Assembly: GCA_018881555.1 (NCBI GenBank)
Contig: JACAXG010000121.1
Coordinates: 749,717-813,716 of the forward strand
Direction: 5' to 3'
From: Amblyornis subalaris
Taxonomy: Eukaryota > Chordata > Aves > Passeriformes > Ptilonorhynchidae
Length of the DNA stretch: 64,000 bases
Below the pieces are notes generated by a model, which saw only the letters and a program-made list of their open reading frames with translations, did no database searches and was not told the DNA's origin. This document shows positions 46,837 through 60,602 of this stretch, piece by piece (position 1 is the stretch's first letter; every line of letters starts with the position of its first letter). Both the position numbers and the translations under genes were made by a program.

Positions 46837-46867
<31 letters not shown>
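46837..46867. repeat. poly-T homopolymer (31 T)
   Basis: The longest homopolymer in the window, 31 uninterrupted T. Read on the - strand it is a 31-base poly-A run preceded by AACATTTTGC. The length would fit the tail of a retroposed RNA, but no AATAAA or known transcript is visible just upstream on that strand. Length may be inaccurate in the assembly. Confidence 0.9.
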
Positions 46868-46869
<2 letters not shown>

Positions 46870-49800
46870 AAAATGTTTGCCAGCAAATTTGTCTGCCACT
46901 ACAGGCACAGAACGTTAATTCAAGGCAGCTACAGCGAACAGAGCTGCACTTGTACCTGAATGTTTCCTGGAAAGCTCTGGTATCTGCACCCATTACAGCT
47001 CCTCTTGCTTGAAGCACCTGAAGATACCAAAGGCAAGGCCACAGGGCCACAGGAGCCAGCTGGGGGAACAGGAGCCCTTTCAAGGCTCACAACAACGCCA
47101 AAGTTCCTAAAGCCAGGCTGCACAGGGAGAGCAATCTGAGCCTCCATCATTGTGGTTCCCCTGTTTGCCGAGTACTGCTGCCAGGATTGTGAAATGCACT
47201 TTGCTAGTTTTGTTTTCCATCTGCCACTCCCTCACTCCTCCAGGACACAAGGCAGAGACCGCCAGCTGCTTTGGAAAGATTTCTGCGGACTGACCCTGCA
47301 CCCCGCTGCAGCACCCAGGGCAACACCACACAAATCCGTGCGGGTGCCAGACATCCTGGCTCCGTGGGCTCGAGCCTCCTGAGGCTCCCAGTGTCACCTG
47401 CTTCCCTCCTCCCCAGCAGGACATTCCACATCCTGGAGAGAGGGATGAGCAGGAGCTGAAGCAGACAGGGATGGAACGCGCACCCACTGCCACACGGCGC
47501 CGCGGTGCAGATGTGGTTCTCCAGCTGGAACCACCCTGCGCCACGTGCCAGCTCATCCCGGCCACCACGAGCCCCGGAGTCACGGGAGCCCAGTGACAGC
47601 CTCCACGCATTCACGTGCGCCCAGCTCTGCCTTCCCAGAAATGCCGTGATGATCTCTTCCAGGAAAGAAACCCGGGTGCGCTTTAGTTACAGACCACGAA
47701 AATCTGGGCCTTTTTTCCCCCCAAAGTATTGCGGAGGATCAAGCAAGGACTTGATCCAAGTTCTAAGGGAAGCGGATGGTTTGCATGGGCTGGAGACCTC
47801 AAGGAAAGATGTCACTGACTTCTGTAGGCAGCAGGGAGGCAACAGGTCAAACGCCTGCCNGCAGGTACCACTTGGTAGTCCCAGGTGCTGTCTTGGGAGC
47901 AGGCAGGACTTTGCTTCTTGGTTCTCAACTGCAAGAGACATCTAATGAAATCAGTCCAGCTGTGCATTTTTGTCATGCAAAGTATCAGAAAGATTCAAAA
48001 TTCAGTAGGAAACACATTATAGCCTGCCAAGCTGTCTTTAAGTTAAAAATACTTATCTAGGTTTCACTGGTAGTTCCTTTATAGTGCACACAGCAGGTAC
48101 TTTCCCTTGCTGAACAGCATGCTTCAGCCAGTCAATATGATCTTACTTTTTCATTGCATTATGAACTGCAGAACTTTATTAAAGGGCAGCATGAAAATTA
48201 GCTTTGGCACACAGCTCTGTTTGCTGAGTCCATACCACAAACAAACAGCCACTGGTGCTGGGGACAAAAAACTTTTGATCACAAACCTGCCAGGATCCAG
48301 AAGGCAAACTGGACAGGGCTCCCTGGCCAAAAATTTCAGTGATCTCTGAGTGTTCACGGGGGGACACGCACTCTTGTGACTGCTCAGCAATGGGAGAGCT
48401 ATTTTTACTTCAAGGTAATTGCTTGCCAATTAACTGGAGGTCATTAACATGTTTGTACAACCCCAAACATTTGTTCTGGGAATTAAATGTTCACGGGCTC
48501 AGTCCAGGGTTCACCTTGACCAACACCTTAAAGCTGTAAAGTGCCTCCTCTACACCGCAGGTGCACTCCAGGGGGGTTGCAGGATGTTATCTGTCACGCC
48601 TGAGCCATCCCTCTTAGAAATCCAACCATTCTGCCCAGGATAGCATTCGCTCAGACATTTTGAATCCTGCCTGGAAGCGAGAGGCAATTCGGAGGAGGCA
48701 GGCAGGCTGCTGGCAGGGAGCAGGGCAAACCCCTGCAAACAGCTGTCANGGGACTCAATCAACAGCCACCAGGTTAGCGTGAGGTGACACGGCTCNAGCA
48801 TTAATGAGCTCACAGAGGGCGAGCTGTGTGCACGGGACGCTTTGAAACGAAGTAGCTGCCAGGACAAATAATTAATTGTTAAAATGTACTGAAATCCTCT
48901 TTCTAAACCACCATGGTTCAACACAGTGTGTTGTTAGTTGTTATTGTCATTTCATCCTTGCACAGGACAGCAGCTATCCACAGCCCACCTACGGATCACA
49001 GCATCTTCCTGCTTCACGCTCTTCCCGCAAGCGTAACTTGTGCCTTGCAGAATCCATATTTAAGTAGACATCTGTGTCCAGGGCACAGCGTCAGACAGAC
49101 AGGAAGGCTGCAGGGACAGAAAGGAGCTGCAGCCTCCTCTCCGCCAGTTCAGCTGGGGGAAAGGAAAAAAAAAAAGAAAAAGGGAAAAAAGGCAGGTGGG
49201 GCGAGCCAAAAGGCTGCGAGCCAGAGAGACTGCACACCAGCGGAGCAGACATTCAGTGTGGGATCCAGCATGCTCGCTCCCTCCGTCCTCCCCCTCGGCT
49301 GGCAGGGCTCCAGCCGCAGGCACAGCTCCCCTGGGGCGAGACCTCTCTGCAAGGACTCCGGGTACACGCACCCGAGGCGCCCACGGCGAGGGCACATGCC
49401 TGGGAAAGCACAGGGCTTACAGGATTTGTGACTTGTGCTTGCTGAAAAACCTCAAACCCTCCGTCCCGGAGAGACGGGCTCAGAGCAAAAGTCTGCGTCT
49501 GCCTCCTGCAGTTTTCTGTGCAACTCTCTCCTTCCCTTCCGTGGGCTTTCCAGGGGGATGGCAGAGCAGCAGGCTACGTCCTTCCTTTGGTAAAATATTG
49601 CCATTTTTCTGACTTTGCTGGCTCCGGTTGAGCACGGATGGAGAAAAGGCTGAAGAAATTTGTTTTGAGTTTCTATACTTTGTACGAAGTCTCTCTTGAG
49701 CCATCCCTGTCCTGTTGGCACAGCCAACTGGCTTCAATCGAGCTCTCACGCTGAGCTGAATCCATGCCTTTGGAGTAATTGGCAGAGGGATGTTTCTTTA

Positions 49801-52800
49801 GGAGGTGCTGGTTTCACAGGCTAGCAGCGAGATGGATCAGCTGCAACCAGCAGGAAAGACCGGGCTGAGCCTTTAAAAAATAGATTACTAGATAACAGTG
49901 AGAGAAAATAGGTCAAAGAGTAGGACAAGGGGGATGAAGTAGAGGAGCAAAGGCAGCCCAATGCATACTTTCAGCTGGTGCTAGCGCCAGGGGCTCCGAG
50001 TGCCACGCTGCCGTCAGCGGTGCCAGACTCTCGTTTCTCCAGCACGCTCTAATGCAGTGACTCTCAGCCCTCTCCACCCTGTGACCCCTTGTTGCAACAC
50101 GGAAACAAGCCCTTTCAGGACTTCCCTCCTCTCTATTCACCGAGAGAAGCGGCGATGACTGCTCGTGACTCCCCCTGGGCTGTGACCTGCNCAGCTGCAG
50201 GCGCCAGGGCAGGGGACCGGCCTCGCCTCCGTGTCCTGCAGCCCACGGTCCCGCCAGGATCTCGGTGATTCAGCGAGGTGAGCGAGGCTGTCAGCAGGAG
50301 GGCTGTCACCCAAGAGTGTGGCTGAGAAAAGAGGTGTGCTCGAAGCCCTCTTGCTCCTCAGTTAGATGGTCACTGAAGGCAGTGGACATCGGTCACCACA
50401 AAGGCTTGCTCCTGGCACCGCGCCGTGCCGCGCCAGCCTGCCCTGGAACANGCATTTGTGGGCACGCAGGGAACAGCAACAGCCCAAAAAAAGGCTCCTC
50501 CAGCTTTAGGAAGACTGAGCCTCTTTAGAGAGACTGTAGCCCCTCAAGTGCCTGTTGGGGTGGTAAAACCCTGCTGCACTGGCACTGAAGAGAGACTCAG
50601 CGCGAGGGCAAACCAACCACGGGCATCGCTGCTCCCCNGCAGGCGGCCCCTGCCCTTTCAGGCACCAGAACGAACAGTTCACTCCCCCTTCTGAGCCAGC
50701 ACCTTGAATAAATACTTTAGTGCTGGGTACAACGAGATCTATTTACTGAGAATTATTCTGTATGTCTGAAATGCAAATAAATCCATCCATTCCCTTCCCA
50801 AATATGCTGCCCATATAAGCAGAAAGGGATCGGTCCACATGACCTTTCGAGAGCTATTATTTTTTTGTCTAGGGACAGAGTCTGGTCCTAAAAGTCTGGA
50901 GTTATGTAGCTCCTATAGCCACCTTAAAAAGGGATTTTAAAGATTTAAGCTATCGTGTGCTTTAGATGACACAGGGCAATAACCACTTTGTGATTTAATC
51001 ACAGACAATAATAATTTGGTTCAGTGCATGATTCAGCTAATCCACAATTTGATAAACATTCATCCTAAAGTACAAACCCAAATAGCTTTCTGCAAATCCT
51101 GTTTGACACTTTAATGTTAAGACTGTATTTGATAAGCAATCTGTGCTGTACAAGAATATAGGGAGGGAAATTAGGAATTGTTATGCATCTATATGCATCC
51201 ACAACAGTGATTCAAAGAAAATAAAAATAAACCTTGGCAATTACAGATAAATCTTCATGCAACAAGAAAACTAATAGGTCTGGCTGGGTCTATACTGGAT
51301 TCATACANGCTACAGATCCCACAGCTCACAAAAAAATAGAAAATCCTGTTTCCTCCTGAAATAAGGTTGAAGCCATGACACAGACCCACTGTCTGCTTTA
51401 GCAATGTCAGTGATGCATTTACTTTCATTTTAACTTGGCTGAATGTTTTCGAGGGCTGCAACAGAATCTATCACCGTAATTCCGAGTAATTGTGAGTTCT
51501 TCAAGACTGATATCCAGGCCAGGCAGTTGTAAATGGCTCAGTGTTTCTGTATCAGCATTCCCACTTAAAATACCCCTGCAAAAATTACGGTGAGGAATGA
51601 TAATAAACCCCAAATTGCGAAGATTTCCCTCTGATGCTCTATGGGCAAGTTTCGACACTCAGCTTGAAGCTCTGTAAAGGACAAGCACNACAATATTTCT
51701 GCTTATCAAACACACCTAAGCGACTTGGCATTTACCTCCAAAAGGTGGAAATGATCACGAAAAGAATTTCTTCCAGTCCAGGGCCGTGAGTGTGAATGTG
51801 CTCTCACACCACTGCTGTGGGCAAGCCACATGCAAACAGTAGGTCTGTGAGTCACAGCGTGTCCCTAGGGAGGAAAAGGCCACCCTGACCCGGGCTGCAG
51901 CAGTCAGACAGCAGTCACACATGGAGGGAAGAGATCCCACCTCAGCCCTGAGCAACTCTGCCCTGGAAGGTGGAAAGTACAAACCAAACTAAGCAGCTTT
52001 GTCTCCGGGATGGAATGTTCCAGCTACTGTCCAGGTGGAACCTGGGGATTTCAGGTGTGCAGGGACCACAGGGGACTCACGGGAGATCCATGGCACAACC
52101 CCTGCGTGCTTGGAGAGCCTAAGTTTGTGTCCCACCTCTCTCCTTGAAGACACCTTTGCTTCTCGTGTCGTCCCTTCCCCATGGCACATGCTCATTTCTC
52201 AGCTGTTGCTTTCTTCCACTGGTTCAATTGCTCTCTGCCACCTTATCTCCCTGATAATTGATATTCTCCTCTGCAAATCTTCAAGAATCCCAACGCTACC
52301 CTCAAAAGCTAAGGTTTGGTCCGTAATATTTGCGCCCTTAAAATAGGTCTAAATATAGATTTGTGTAAAACATGAGTTTATTTTTTCCACGTTCCTATGT
52401 TTTCATGTTGTTAGTGGTTACGAGACATACTTCAGGAAAAACACTTCAGATTATTCATTAAGAATAATTCAATTATTTCTGATATAATCCCTGGATCCTG
52501 TGCATAACGAAACATCTGGTAGAGAGATTAGAAAATAAATGTTCTTGGCTTTTTTTTTCTTTCCCTTTTGTTAAACAGATGTTGTTGATACAAAACACAG
52601 AACTGTAAATCATAGCCTGCATGTGGACACAGACTGTCACTACCGAGCAGAAATTTACTGTGGCTAGATAGAGGTTTGAAACAGCCATGAATCACTGGCT
52701 TACTAACTTTATTCACGTGGGTATGGTTTCAATATTCTGACATTAAGCGCACATGTCCTTAAAAAAAGGACCTTCCGATGGCAGCCTGGGAGGCTCTGGT

Positions 52801-54030
52801 TTAGTTCCAGCTGCCTCGGTGTGGGAAGCACAGGGTAATGCAATGGCAGCCTGTGAGCAGGGGAACATGGCAGGTCTCTGTGTCTGCCCTCACAGCTGGG
52901 GAACGGCTGGGGTGCTGCTGTTGAACCCCACCGGTTTGATTCCCCAGGTTCTGCACAATCCTGGACAGCCCCGGCGCAGGAGAGGGGCCGAGCTGCCCAC
53001 GCAGCCCCAGCACCGCCACCAAAATGCCGCCAGCTCTATCTTGTTCCTCCCTCTCCTTCTCCTGCTGCTCCCGACACCATCTCAGTGAATTCCCCGTGGG
53101 CTGGCCGGCCAGGCTCCCGCCGAGCCCGGCAGCGGCGTTCCCGCTTCCCCTCGGCTTTGTTCGGAGTGACCGGAATTCCGATGCCTCCCCGACCCATTGC
53201 CATTCCGACTCCCGCACTGCTTGCGCCAGCAGGCTGAATCCCCCGCTCCTCCCGCTCTTCCCTCGGTATCGATTTTCCTTCACACAACATGCCAGCAGCA
53301 CACTCCAGACTCTCAGCTCCAGACAAAAGCCAACGGCACAAACCCCACCGCAATGCAAACACAGCCTACNGCATCCGGCCACGGATGATGCCTCCTCCTC
53401 AGAGACACTTGTACCACCCAGCTGGTGAGGACACCACCAGTTTTGACCTGTTTTTGTCAATGTGCCTGCTGGTTTGATCCAATGGATCAGGGTGTAGCTC
53501 CATGGTTCAACTCCAAACCGTGACCTCTACTTCCCATCTTTTGTAGCACAGGATTCGGGAGCGTATTTGTTGAAATTTATGTTGGTTTGGTGNTTNGNTT
53601 TTTTTTTTCACATTTAGCTTTAATTCTCTGGTCCTGTCACCTTGTATTTTGNGAGTACTGTCCATTTCCTGGCTTTAGCTTCAATTTGGTGTAACAGAAT
53701 CTTTGGGAAATACAAAGACTCAGCTGGAGACTCGTTTTTCAGAGGCTCAGGACTTGACCTTGTTCTCAGCTTTACACAGGCAGAGCTCGGCTGATTGCAG
53801 CGCGATTGTTCTGGTTTAGGATACTGCCAGAGCCAGGCGTTTTGAATCCCGATCTCAGTGTTCCTGCTTTGGGCCCATTTCGACTCTGAAGTATTTTGCA
53901 CTCGGGGCGGAATGAAAGGACAACTGAAAGAACAACACTTTGTTTGAAAATTAGTAAGAATTATTGATTATCACCACGCAGAACTGGTTTTTTAGGCAAT
54001 GATTCAATCATGCACATACCTTACAGGTGC

Positions 54031-54078
54031 CACAGAATCATGGAATCGTTAAGGTTGGAAAAGACCTGCAAGATCATA
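54031..54078 (-). mobile_element. CR1 LINE 3'-tail fragment, - strand
   Basis: CAGAATCATGGAATCGTTAA then GGTTGGAAAAGACCTGCAAG ATCAT matches the reverse complement of the CR1 3' terminus closely. About 48 bases are clear and the sequence to the right does not continue convincingly. It is a short, 5'-truncated insertion inside the ITPR2 intron, in the same orientation as the gene. Confidence 0.85.
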
Positions 54079-57000
54079 AATGCACATACTCGAGTACCGC
54101 CCAGGGGACAGGAAGAAGATGTAAGTTTCTGTGCAAAGCATCTCTTGACAGAACACCACCAAGCAATGGCCACCTTCAGCCTTGTGGGCTTGAGCACTAT
54201 CAACCTGCTATCAACCTGTTCTCTGACCTCTTGCCCTGGTCAAAGGCTTCTCTGTGGGTTCCATACATCCCTCTGCACAGAGAGCACAACTCCTTGCCCA
54301 TGGGACTGCCCCCATGCAGCTCTGGCTGCAGCAGATCCCACAGGGTGCCACCTGCCCNCTGGGATGGAAGCACAAAGCACTTTTATTCCCTTTGGGAAAT
54401 AGGTGGGAAGCAGCAAAACTGGACCCCCAAGGTGAAACATCATCTCATTCAGGTTTGTGTCTACTGTGCGTTGTTTTCAAGGCTGCAGGCATAGATCAAT
54501 AAAAGAAAAAACCAACCTGGCACTTTGTGACCCTTTATCTGCCTATACTACATTTTCATTTAGTGTTCTTGCTGGGAAAATATTAAAATGGATCCTCTGT
54601 ACAGATCTGCTTTTTGGTTTTTTTTTTTTCCAGTCCAGCATTTAAGTATGGTTTGCTCTGTTCAATTAAACTGAATTTTCGCTTGAGAACAAGCAGATGA
54701 TCGGTTTCACAGACTCAAACTTACAATTTTCCTTCAGCAGCACCCAGCAAAATGAAAAACAGAAACAAAACATTTTAATCACATGTGCACAAAATACGCA
54801 GGGTTCATTAAACATGATTTAAAGTTGCCTGTTTGTTTTAGAGGCTCTTTAAAGCTCCTACTACCCCAAACTCACAGAAGTGTAATGTGATTCCTGATCT
54901 ATTGAATTCTGGAGGATGGCTGTAGTGGGTTCCATTACATATAAATTGGATGCAGCCAATTTACAATCTCCAATATATACTTTTATCTCAAAATGCCCTG
55001 TGAGGCAATTGTGTAAAGTACTTTATCAGGGATTGTTGTTGGTAATATTGCAAGATTTCATGATGTAAAAAATACATCAATGTCATTTAAATTGAACAAA
55101 ATGGTTCCNTTTTTTTTTTCTTGTAGAGCATTTTTAACCATCTTCTCAACAAATTTGTTCAATAAATACTGTATGAAACAAACATTTTGCACTTTGTCCC
55201 ACAGATGCAATTTGCCAGCCTGATTGATTTCTTTCTCTACAACTAATCTGATTTCTTTAGGCTATATATCTTCCCTTTTATTAAAGATGATGCAATCTTA
55301 GCTTTTTATCATACACACATCCACCACACGAAAAAGAGAGAAGATTCTGCAAACTAGCCTTGCAACCAAATAGAAAAGCCTGACACAAATCTCATAAAGC
55401 TGATCCCAAAAGATAAATGGCACAATGAGACCAAAGTTACACAAATTCAGAAACTTATCCATGCAGAGTAATATGGGCCAGTGGACTTTTCTTCCTATGA
55501 GAGACACGGAAAACAAGTAACTTCATCCTATCTGCAGCACCTTCTAAATCAAGCCCATGCTAATGTTGCACCAAATTCCCCCAAATCCTGTTGTCTCTGC
55601 ACTGTGAGGGTTTAGAAGCAGAACTGCGTTTTTTGTAGCCTTTCTCTGTTTTACATCTTGTAGAATCTCACTGCTATTTTGACTCCAACCAAAGTTAGGC
55701 CTATTTACTTTTAAATATTGTTTCTGGTAAGGAAACTACCTCAAACTCATCTCCCTTTTCTTTTACTGATTGCCCTCACATCTTTGGGGAAACCCACAGT
55801 CCTTCCCTTCCTCAGCATCTGCAGTTATCTGCCTTGGCTGTGGACAATTCNTCAGTCTCTCTCCCATTCAAGCAGCCAGAAGCTCAGTACCACTGTAATA
55901 CAAAGGCCAATAATTGTTTTCAAATGTTGCAATAATNCTCTCAAACAGCCCTGAAGTGTCTGTTGCTTCTCACACAGAGCAAAATCAAATGAATTCAGTC
56001 GACACGGTTCGGGATCTGCTCATCACATTGTTCCTCTGGGGCTCAACTTCTTATCACTGACTGTGATCCCAGTTGAGGTCCAGCTTTCACTAGGCAAAGC
56101 TCTACACAGCCAGTCCCAGGAGAGCCGGGGCTCTGTCACTGCCAGGATTTTAAGTGCAACAGTAGGTGCCTATCCAGCGCCTCGGAGAGCCTTTCCATCA
56201 TTTGGAATCGCAGACTAAAGGTCTGCCCACACACAGATCCATCTCAAGCCTCGTGCTTCTCTAACAAAGGGATAAAAGATGGCTTTTGCAGGCTGCCTGG
56301 AAAGTTAACAGCTCCAGTCTCTGGCAGGTCGAGGCGAGAGCGGATTCCAGCCGGGAACCGCAGCCCGTGTCCTGCCAGCAGCGCTGCTCGGCCCGAGGAC
56401 ACTCCAGCTGGAACACCTCCACCCCCTGTTCCTGGGGATGTGCAAGCTTCAAGGAACACAGCCTCGTGTCCAGACCCCTCCTCGAGTTTTTAAGGCCAGC
56501 AAACAAACAGGAACCCAACTCGGCTCATTTATTTTAATTTGCAAATTGAACGAGTTGAAGCTGGAAGGAGGACAAGGAGGCAGTGACTACGCTGTATTAT
56601 CAAGGCAGAACCCATCTTTGTAGCAAAATCTTTGAAGCCTAAACACTGGTCAACAAGACAGGTGGCCGAATCTTTCAAACAGAGGAAATCAAGGTAAGCT
56701 TACAACTGAGCCACAATATCACATGGGCCAAAAAGACTAGGGCAGGGCAGCATCAAACAAACCACCGATTCTGGATCTCAAGGGGGAAAAAAGCCCCAAA
56801 TATCAATGAATGTACTTTTGAGGAGTTTTAGGTTCCACTCTGTAACTTGAACTTACATCACAGCTGCGTATTCAGAAGCGATTTCAAAGGAAAAAGATAA
56901 AAAGACAGGGTTTTTTTGGTGCTGGGACCTGTCCCTTTAGAAGGTAACAAGAATGTAAGGGGCTGAGCAGAGATAAGGGTTCTGTGCCATGGTCATTCCC

Positions 57001-60000
57001 TCACCGAGTCAGCTGGGGGATGAAGGTCAGCACCATTCCCTCACCACACACAGCAAACCTGCCCGTGCTGCAGCACCTGCCCCTGGTACCAATCTTCCTC
57101 TTGCTCCAGCTAATGGCATCATTTCTAAGGAAGCACGATCAGATCCGTGGCTTTCTGTTCAAGCAGCAACAGGATAATTAATTTTGCCTGTCTGAAACGG
57201 ATGCATATAAACTTAAAGCCACTAAAACCTCAGGCTTTTACAAGGAGGTACCAAATGAAGCCCACCTTTCCCTTNATCTACCCATGTCTCACACATCACC
57301 CAGCCAAGCAGGGCAACTAAATTATTAATGGCAGAGCAAAGAGACCATTTCTGGAAGATGCAGAGCCCTTCAAGTAGANAAGAAGATGCTCAGCTCTCTT
57401 GCAGAATAGGAGCTTTGTGCGAAGAGGCAAAGCCCTCACGTGACGCTAACTTTTCATGCTTTGAGAAACACAAATGAGCAGGAAAGCAGCTAATTAGGCA
57501 CGTTACTGTGATTGCTTATTTTATGAAGTGGAGAGGGAGGTGTTCAGCACTTTAATGAGATAATACAGGCAAAATTGTACAGAGAAGCAAAAATAGCAGT
57601 GGACTGCTGACAGAAATGAACATTATTTTTGAACAACAAGAAAAGCAACGACAGAAAAATAACTCAATACCTAGCAGCAGAAAGAACAGTGCCTCAATAT
57701 ATTCTGTACATGTAAAACCTGGATAACACTTGGATACATGAGGGTAGAGGGACCTCCCCTCATATACCCAAGCAGTGGNTGGACCTGTGCAAAGCACAGT
57801 TTCAGCTCTATTTTGGTGACNGTATCACTCAACAGTGATCGCTCTGAGATCCTCTGTGGATGTGAGGCAGGCCTTGACGCAGAACAAGGACTTTCTCTGG
57901 GACCTGGTGCACCTAATCTGAAGGTCTGGACCCTCCACAGGGCCTGTGTCCACGTGGAAGGACACAGAGAGTTGCATTCTCACTTGCTGTCCTATTTTGA
58001 GCACAACAGAAAAACGGGAGCCGTAAATCATCTATCGGGGCGTATTTCTTTAATTGCTTATTTTATGAAAACCCAACTGCAGACAAAACCAACACCGTAT
58101 TTCCTAGGAAATTAGCCTGTCTGCGAGACCTCAGATCTTACTTAGCAGCTGGCTTTTGTGCTCTTGGTATTACTGCCATGGTAAGTAATTACTCATAACG
58201 TGACATGCATCACATCAGCCTTTTAAAAGTAATTAAGAAAAAGTTGCATTGCTTAATGATATGTACATACATCTCATCCTTGCAAGTTTGGCTTTGATAA
58301 CATCTGCTAGTTTTTGGAGCAGAGCCAGTCTTAAAAAGTAAAATAACCCAGACCTAACAATGGGAGCATTATTTGCTTCCCAAAAGCTATAAACTCCATG
58401 CCCCCCTCCAGCACAACATTTGTGTGCACAAGTCCTGTAAGGATTTTCAAGTCTGTGAGCTGCCAGATCAGGAAGTTCATATTGAACTAGAATTTATGAT
58501 AATGAAGAAGCCTTAAAAATACAGTTTATTTACAGTGAGCCAGTTTAGGAGCTGCAGCTCACCGTCCCTGGCAGATTGAGCCGGAGCAGCTGCAGGTGTC
58601 ACCCCGATCAGCTGGTGCCCTTTCTCCCTGCTGGTATTATCCTACCTCTAAGGAGGCAGCAGAATCAGTGCTGTGTCCTCTCCTCCACCAGAGCAGTTCA
58701 GACTGGTGTGATTTCAGTGACCATCAATTTTCACATCAGTACCCTGGGCTGCGAACTGCAGCAGCTCAGGAGTGAACAAACACATCCCTGGTCCTCCCCC
58801 CTCTGCTCTCGCTGTGCCTGACTGCGACAGAAGGGGATGGTGGACATCTGGGGGAGGAAACTCCTGAAACTGCCTGGGATGAATCACCACAGTGCATGTG
58901 GAAAGCACAAGTAGTGTCTTCCCGAGATCCCAAGTGTCCGTTCTGTCGCATTCCCACTACCTCGGATTGACATTTCTCTGCTTTAGGTCATTCTCTCTAC
59001 CCGTACAGTGTTTAGTGGATGCAATAAGAATATCTATAGAACTAGCAGAAGAAACTTTTACCTCCAAAACTCAAAAAGGGGATGCATAACAGAACAGAAA
59101 AATTCTGGATGTCAGAACCTTTTTTCTTCCTTCTCCAAAGAAGCTTTATTTCAAGAGCAGAGGTCAACAGCCCTCTTAGTACATATTATTTTATTACGTT
59201 CTTTGACCAAAATCGACAGCAGTAAAGAACAGCTTGTTCCACAAACCCCCCGTGCTGTCAGCATGCCCTTTCTCTTTCTGTGCAGCACTTTTTCACTGTC
59301 TCCACCTCCCCTGCCTGAATTTCCCTCGGACCTGCCTCCTCTAGAACCTCCGCGTGCTTTGCTCGGGGATGGCCACTGAGTCAGGCATCAGGGGAGCACA
59401 CCAGGGTTTGGCACCGGCGGAACAGCTTTGTGCCCGCTAACTAACCCTGCAGCAACCTTTCCCGAGGTGTGAGAGGACGGGCGGGCAGCCTCCTGACCCA
59501 CAGCTGTCGGGCTCTGTAGGCACCCTTGGCTCACACCTTGGCTGTTTTGACAGTCACCTGCGTCTGCTGGGGTTGGCTGACAGGAACAGAAGTCCCTTTG
59601 CAGGGACGCGCGGGGGTGCCGGGGACTGTGCGCAAGCAGCTCCGGCCCCAGGAGGGAGCTTGTCCCTCTCGCCCTGCTCCTGTTCCGGGGGGTCACAGCC
59701 CCGCGGAGAGGCTCTGGCCAGGACCCGACCCCTGGGAGCAGGCAGGGCTCACATCACACCTCTGCTCCCGAGGTGGGAATGCGGCAAAAGGCGGAGCAGA
59801 GAGGCAGGAGAGAGGAGGATGCCGAGGGGAAAGGGCTGGCGCTGCCCAGCACACAGCATGGGCAGAGTGACAACTCTTGTGAGGCTTCTCAACGGCTCAT
59901 TTGGGACCGTTCCCAGCGCTGCTTTTGAGTTTAACACCCACTTCTGGGTATCTAATAGAAAAAGAAGGCAAAAACATGAGGGTGGAGGTAGGAAGGACAG

Positions 60001-60550
60001 AAACAACGGCACCAGCTCAAAGGAGCACTAAATTCAGCTCAATTTTCAGACTTCAGTGTTTAAAAACAACAAACAAAACAATCAAGAGTGTTTCAAATGG
60101 GGAATGCACTTTTCCTCGTGACAGGGCTAAATACATCTTTTATTTAATAATTTAAAACAAAAATAATAAGGAAAAGAGAGCTGACACATTCAAAATATTT
60201 AAAACAAAGCAGTTCAAATATTTTGTCACGCGACCAATGCCAGGTCATTGCTCTGCCACAGAAGTGCTTTTCAAACAACTGAGTTAGAAGACAACTGTTC
60301 AGAACTTCAGGCTGGTGTTGCTCAACCTGTCTCTCCTGCTTTATGCCTGTAAAGTTCAGGGGAATAAAAGGTTCATGGTCCCAATGACCACAACGGAGAA
60401 CAGAACCTTTAATTTCCCAGCAAAGATTGCCTTGCTTTAGAGAAATGGTCTAATTCATGGCAGTATCCTTTACTCTTAGGAGCACAGGCTGGTTTTAGAG
60501 CAGTTTTCAGCTGACTGAGGAGTTACATAATTGCACCAATTACATCCAAT

Positions 60551-60602
60551 TACATAATTAGGGTAAATAAGTAATAATATAATTAGGTGCTGTAATTATG
60601 TA
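60551..60602. repeat. AT-rich 10-bp inverted repeat in TAAT-rich DNA
   Basis: TACATAATTA (60551-60560) and TAATTATGTA (60593-60602) are perfect reverse complements 32 bases apart. A direct repeat (CCAATTACATCCAATTACAT) adjoins on the left. The wider region 60530-60860 is rich in TAAT/ATTA cores. AT-rich composition makes such repeats more likely by chance. Confidence 0.75.

Noticed and set aside
55298..55516. A 72-residue hydrophobic - strand frame in the ITPR2 intron, considered as a membrane-span exon
   Set aside because: It does not match the IP3 receptor membrane segments and has no flanking splice signals.
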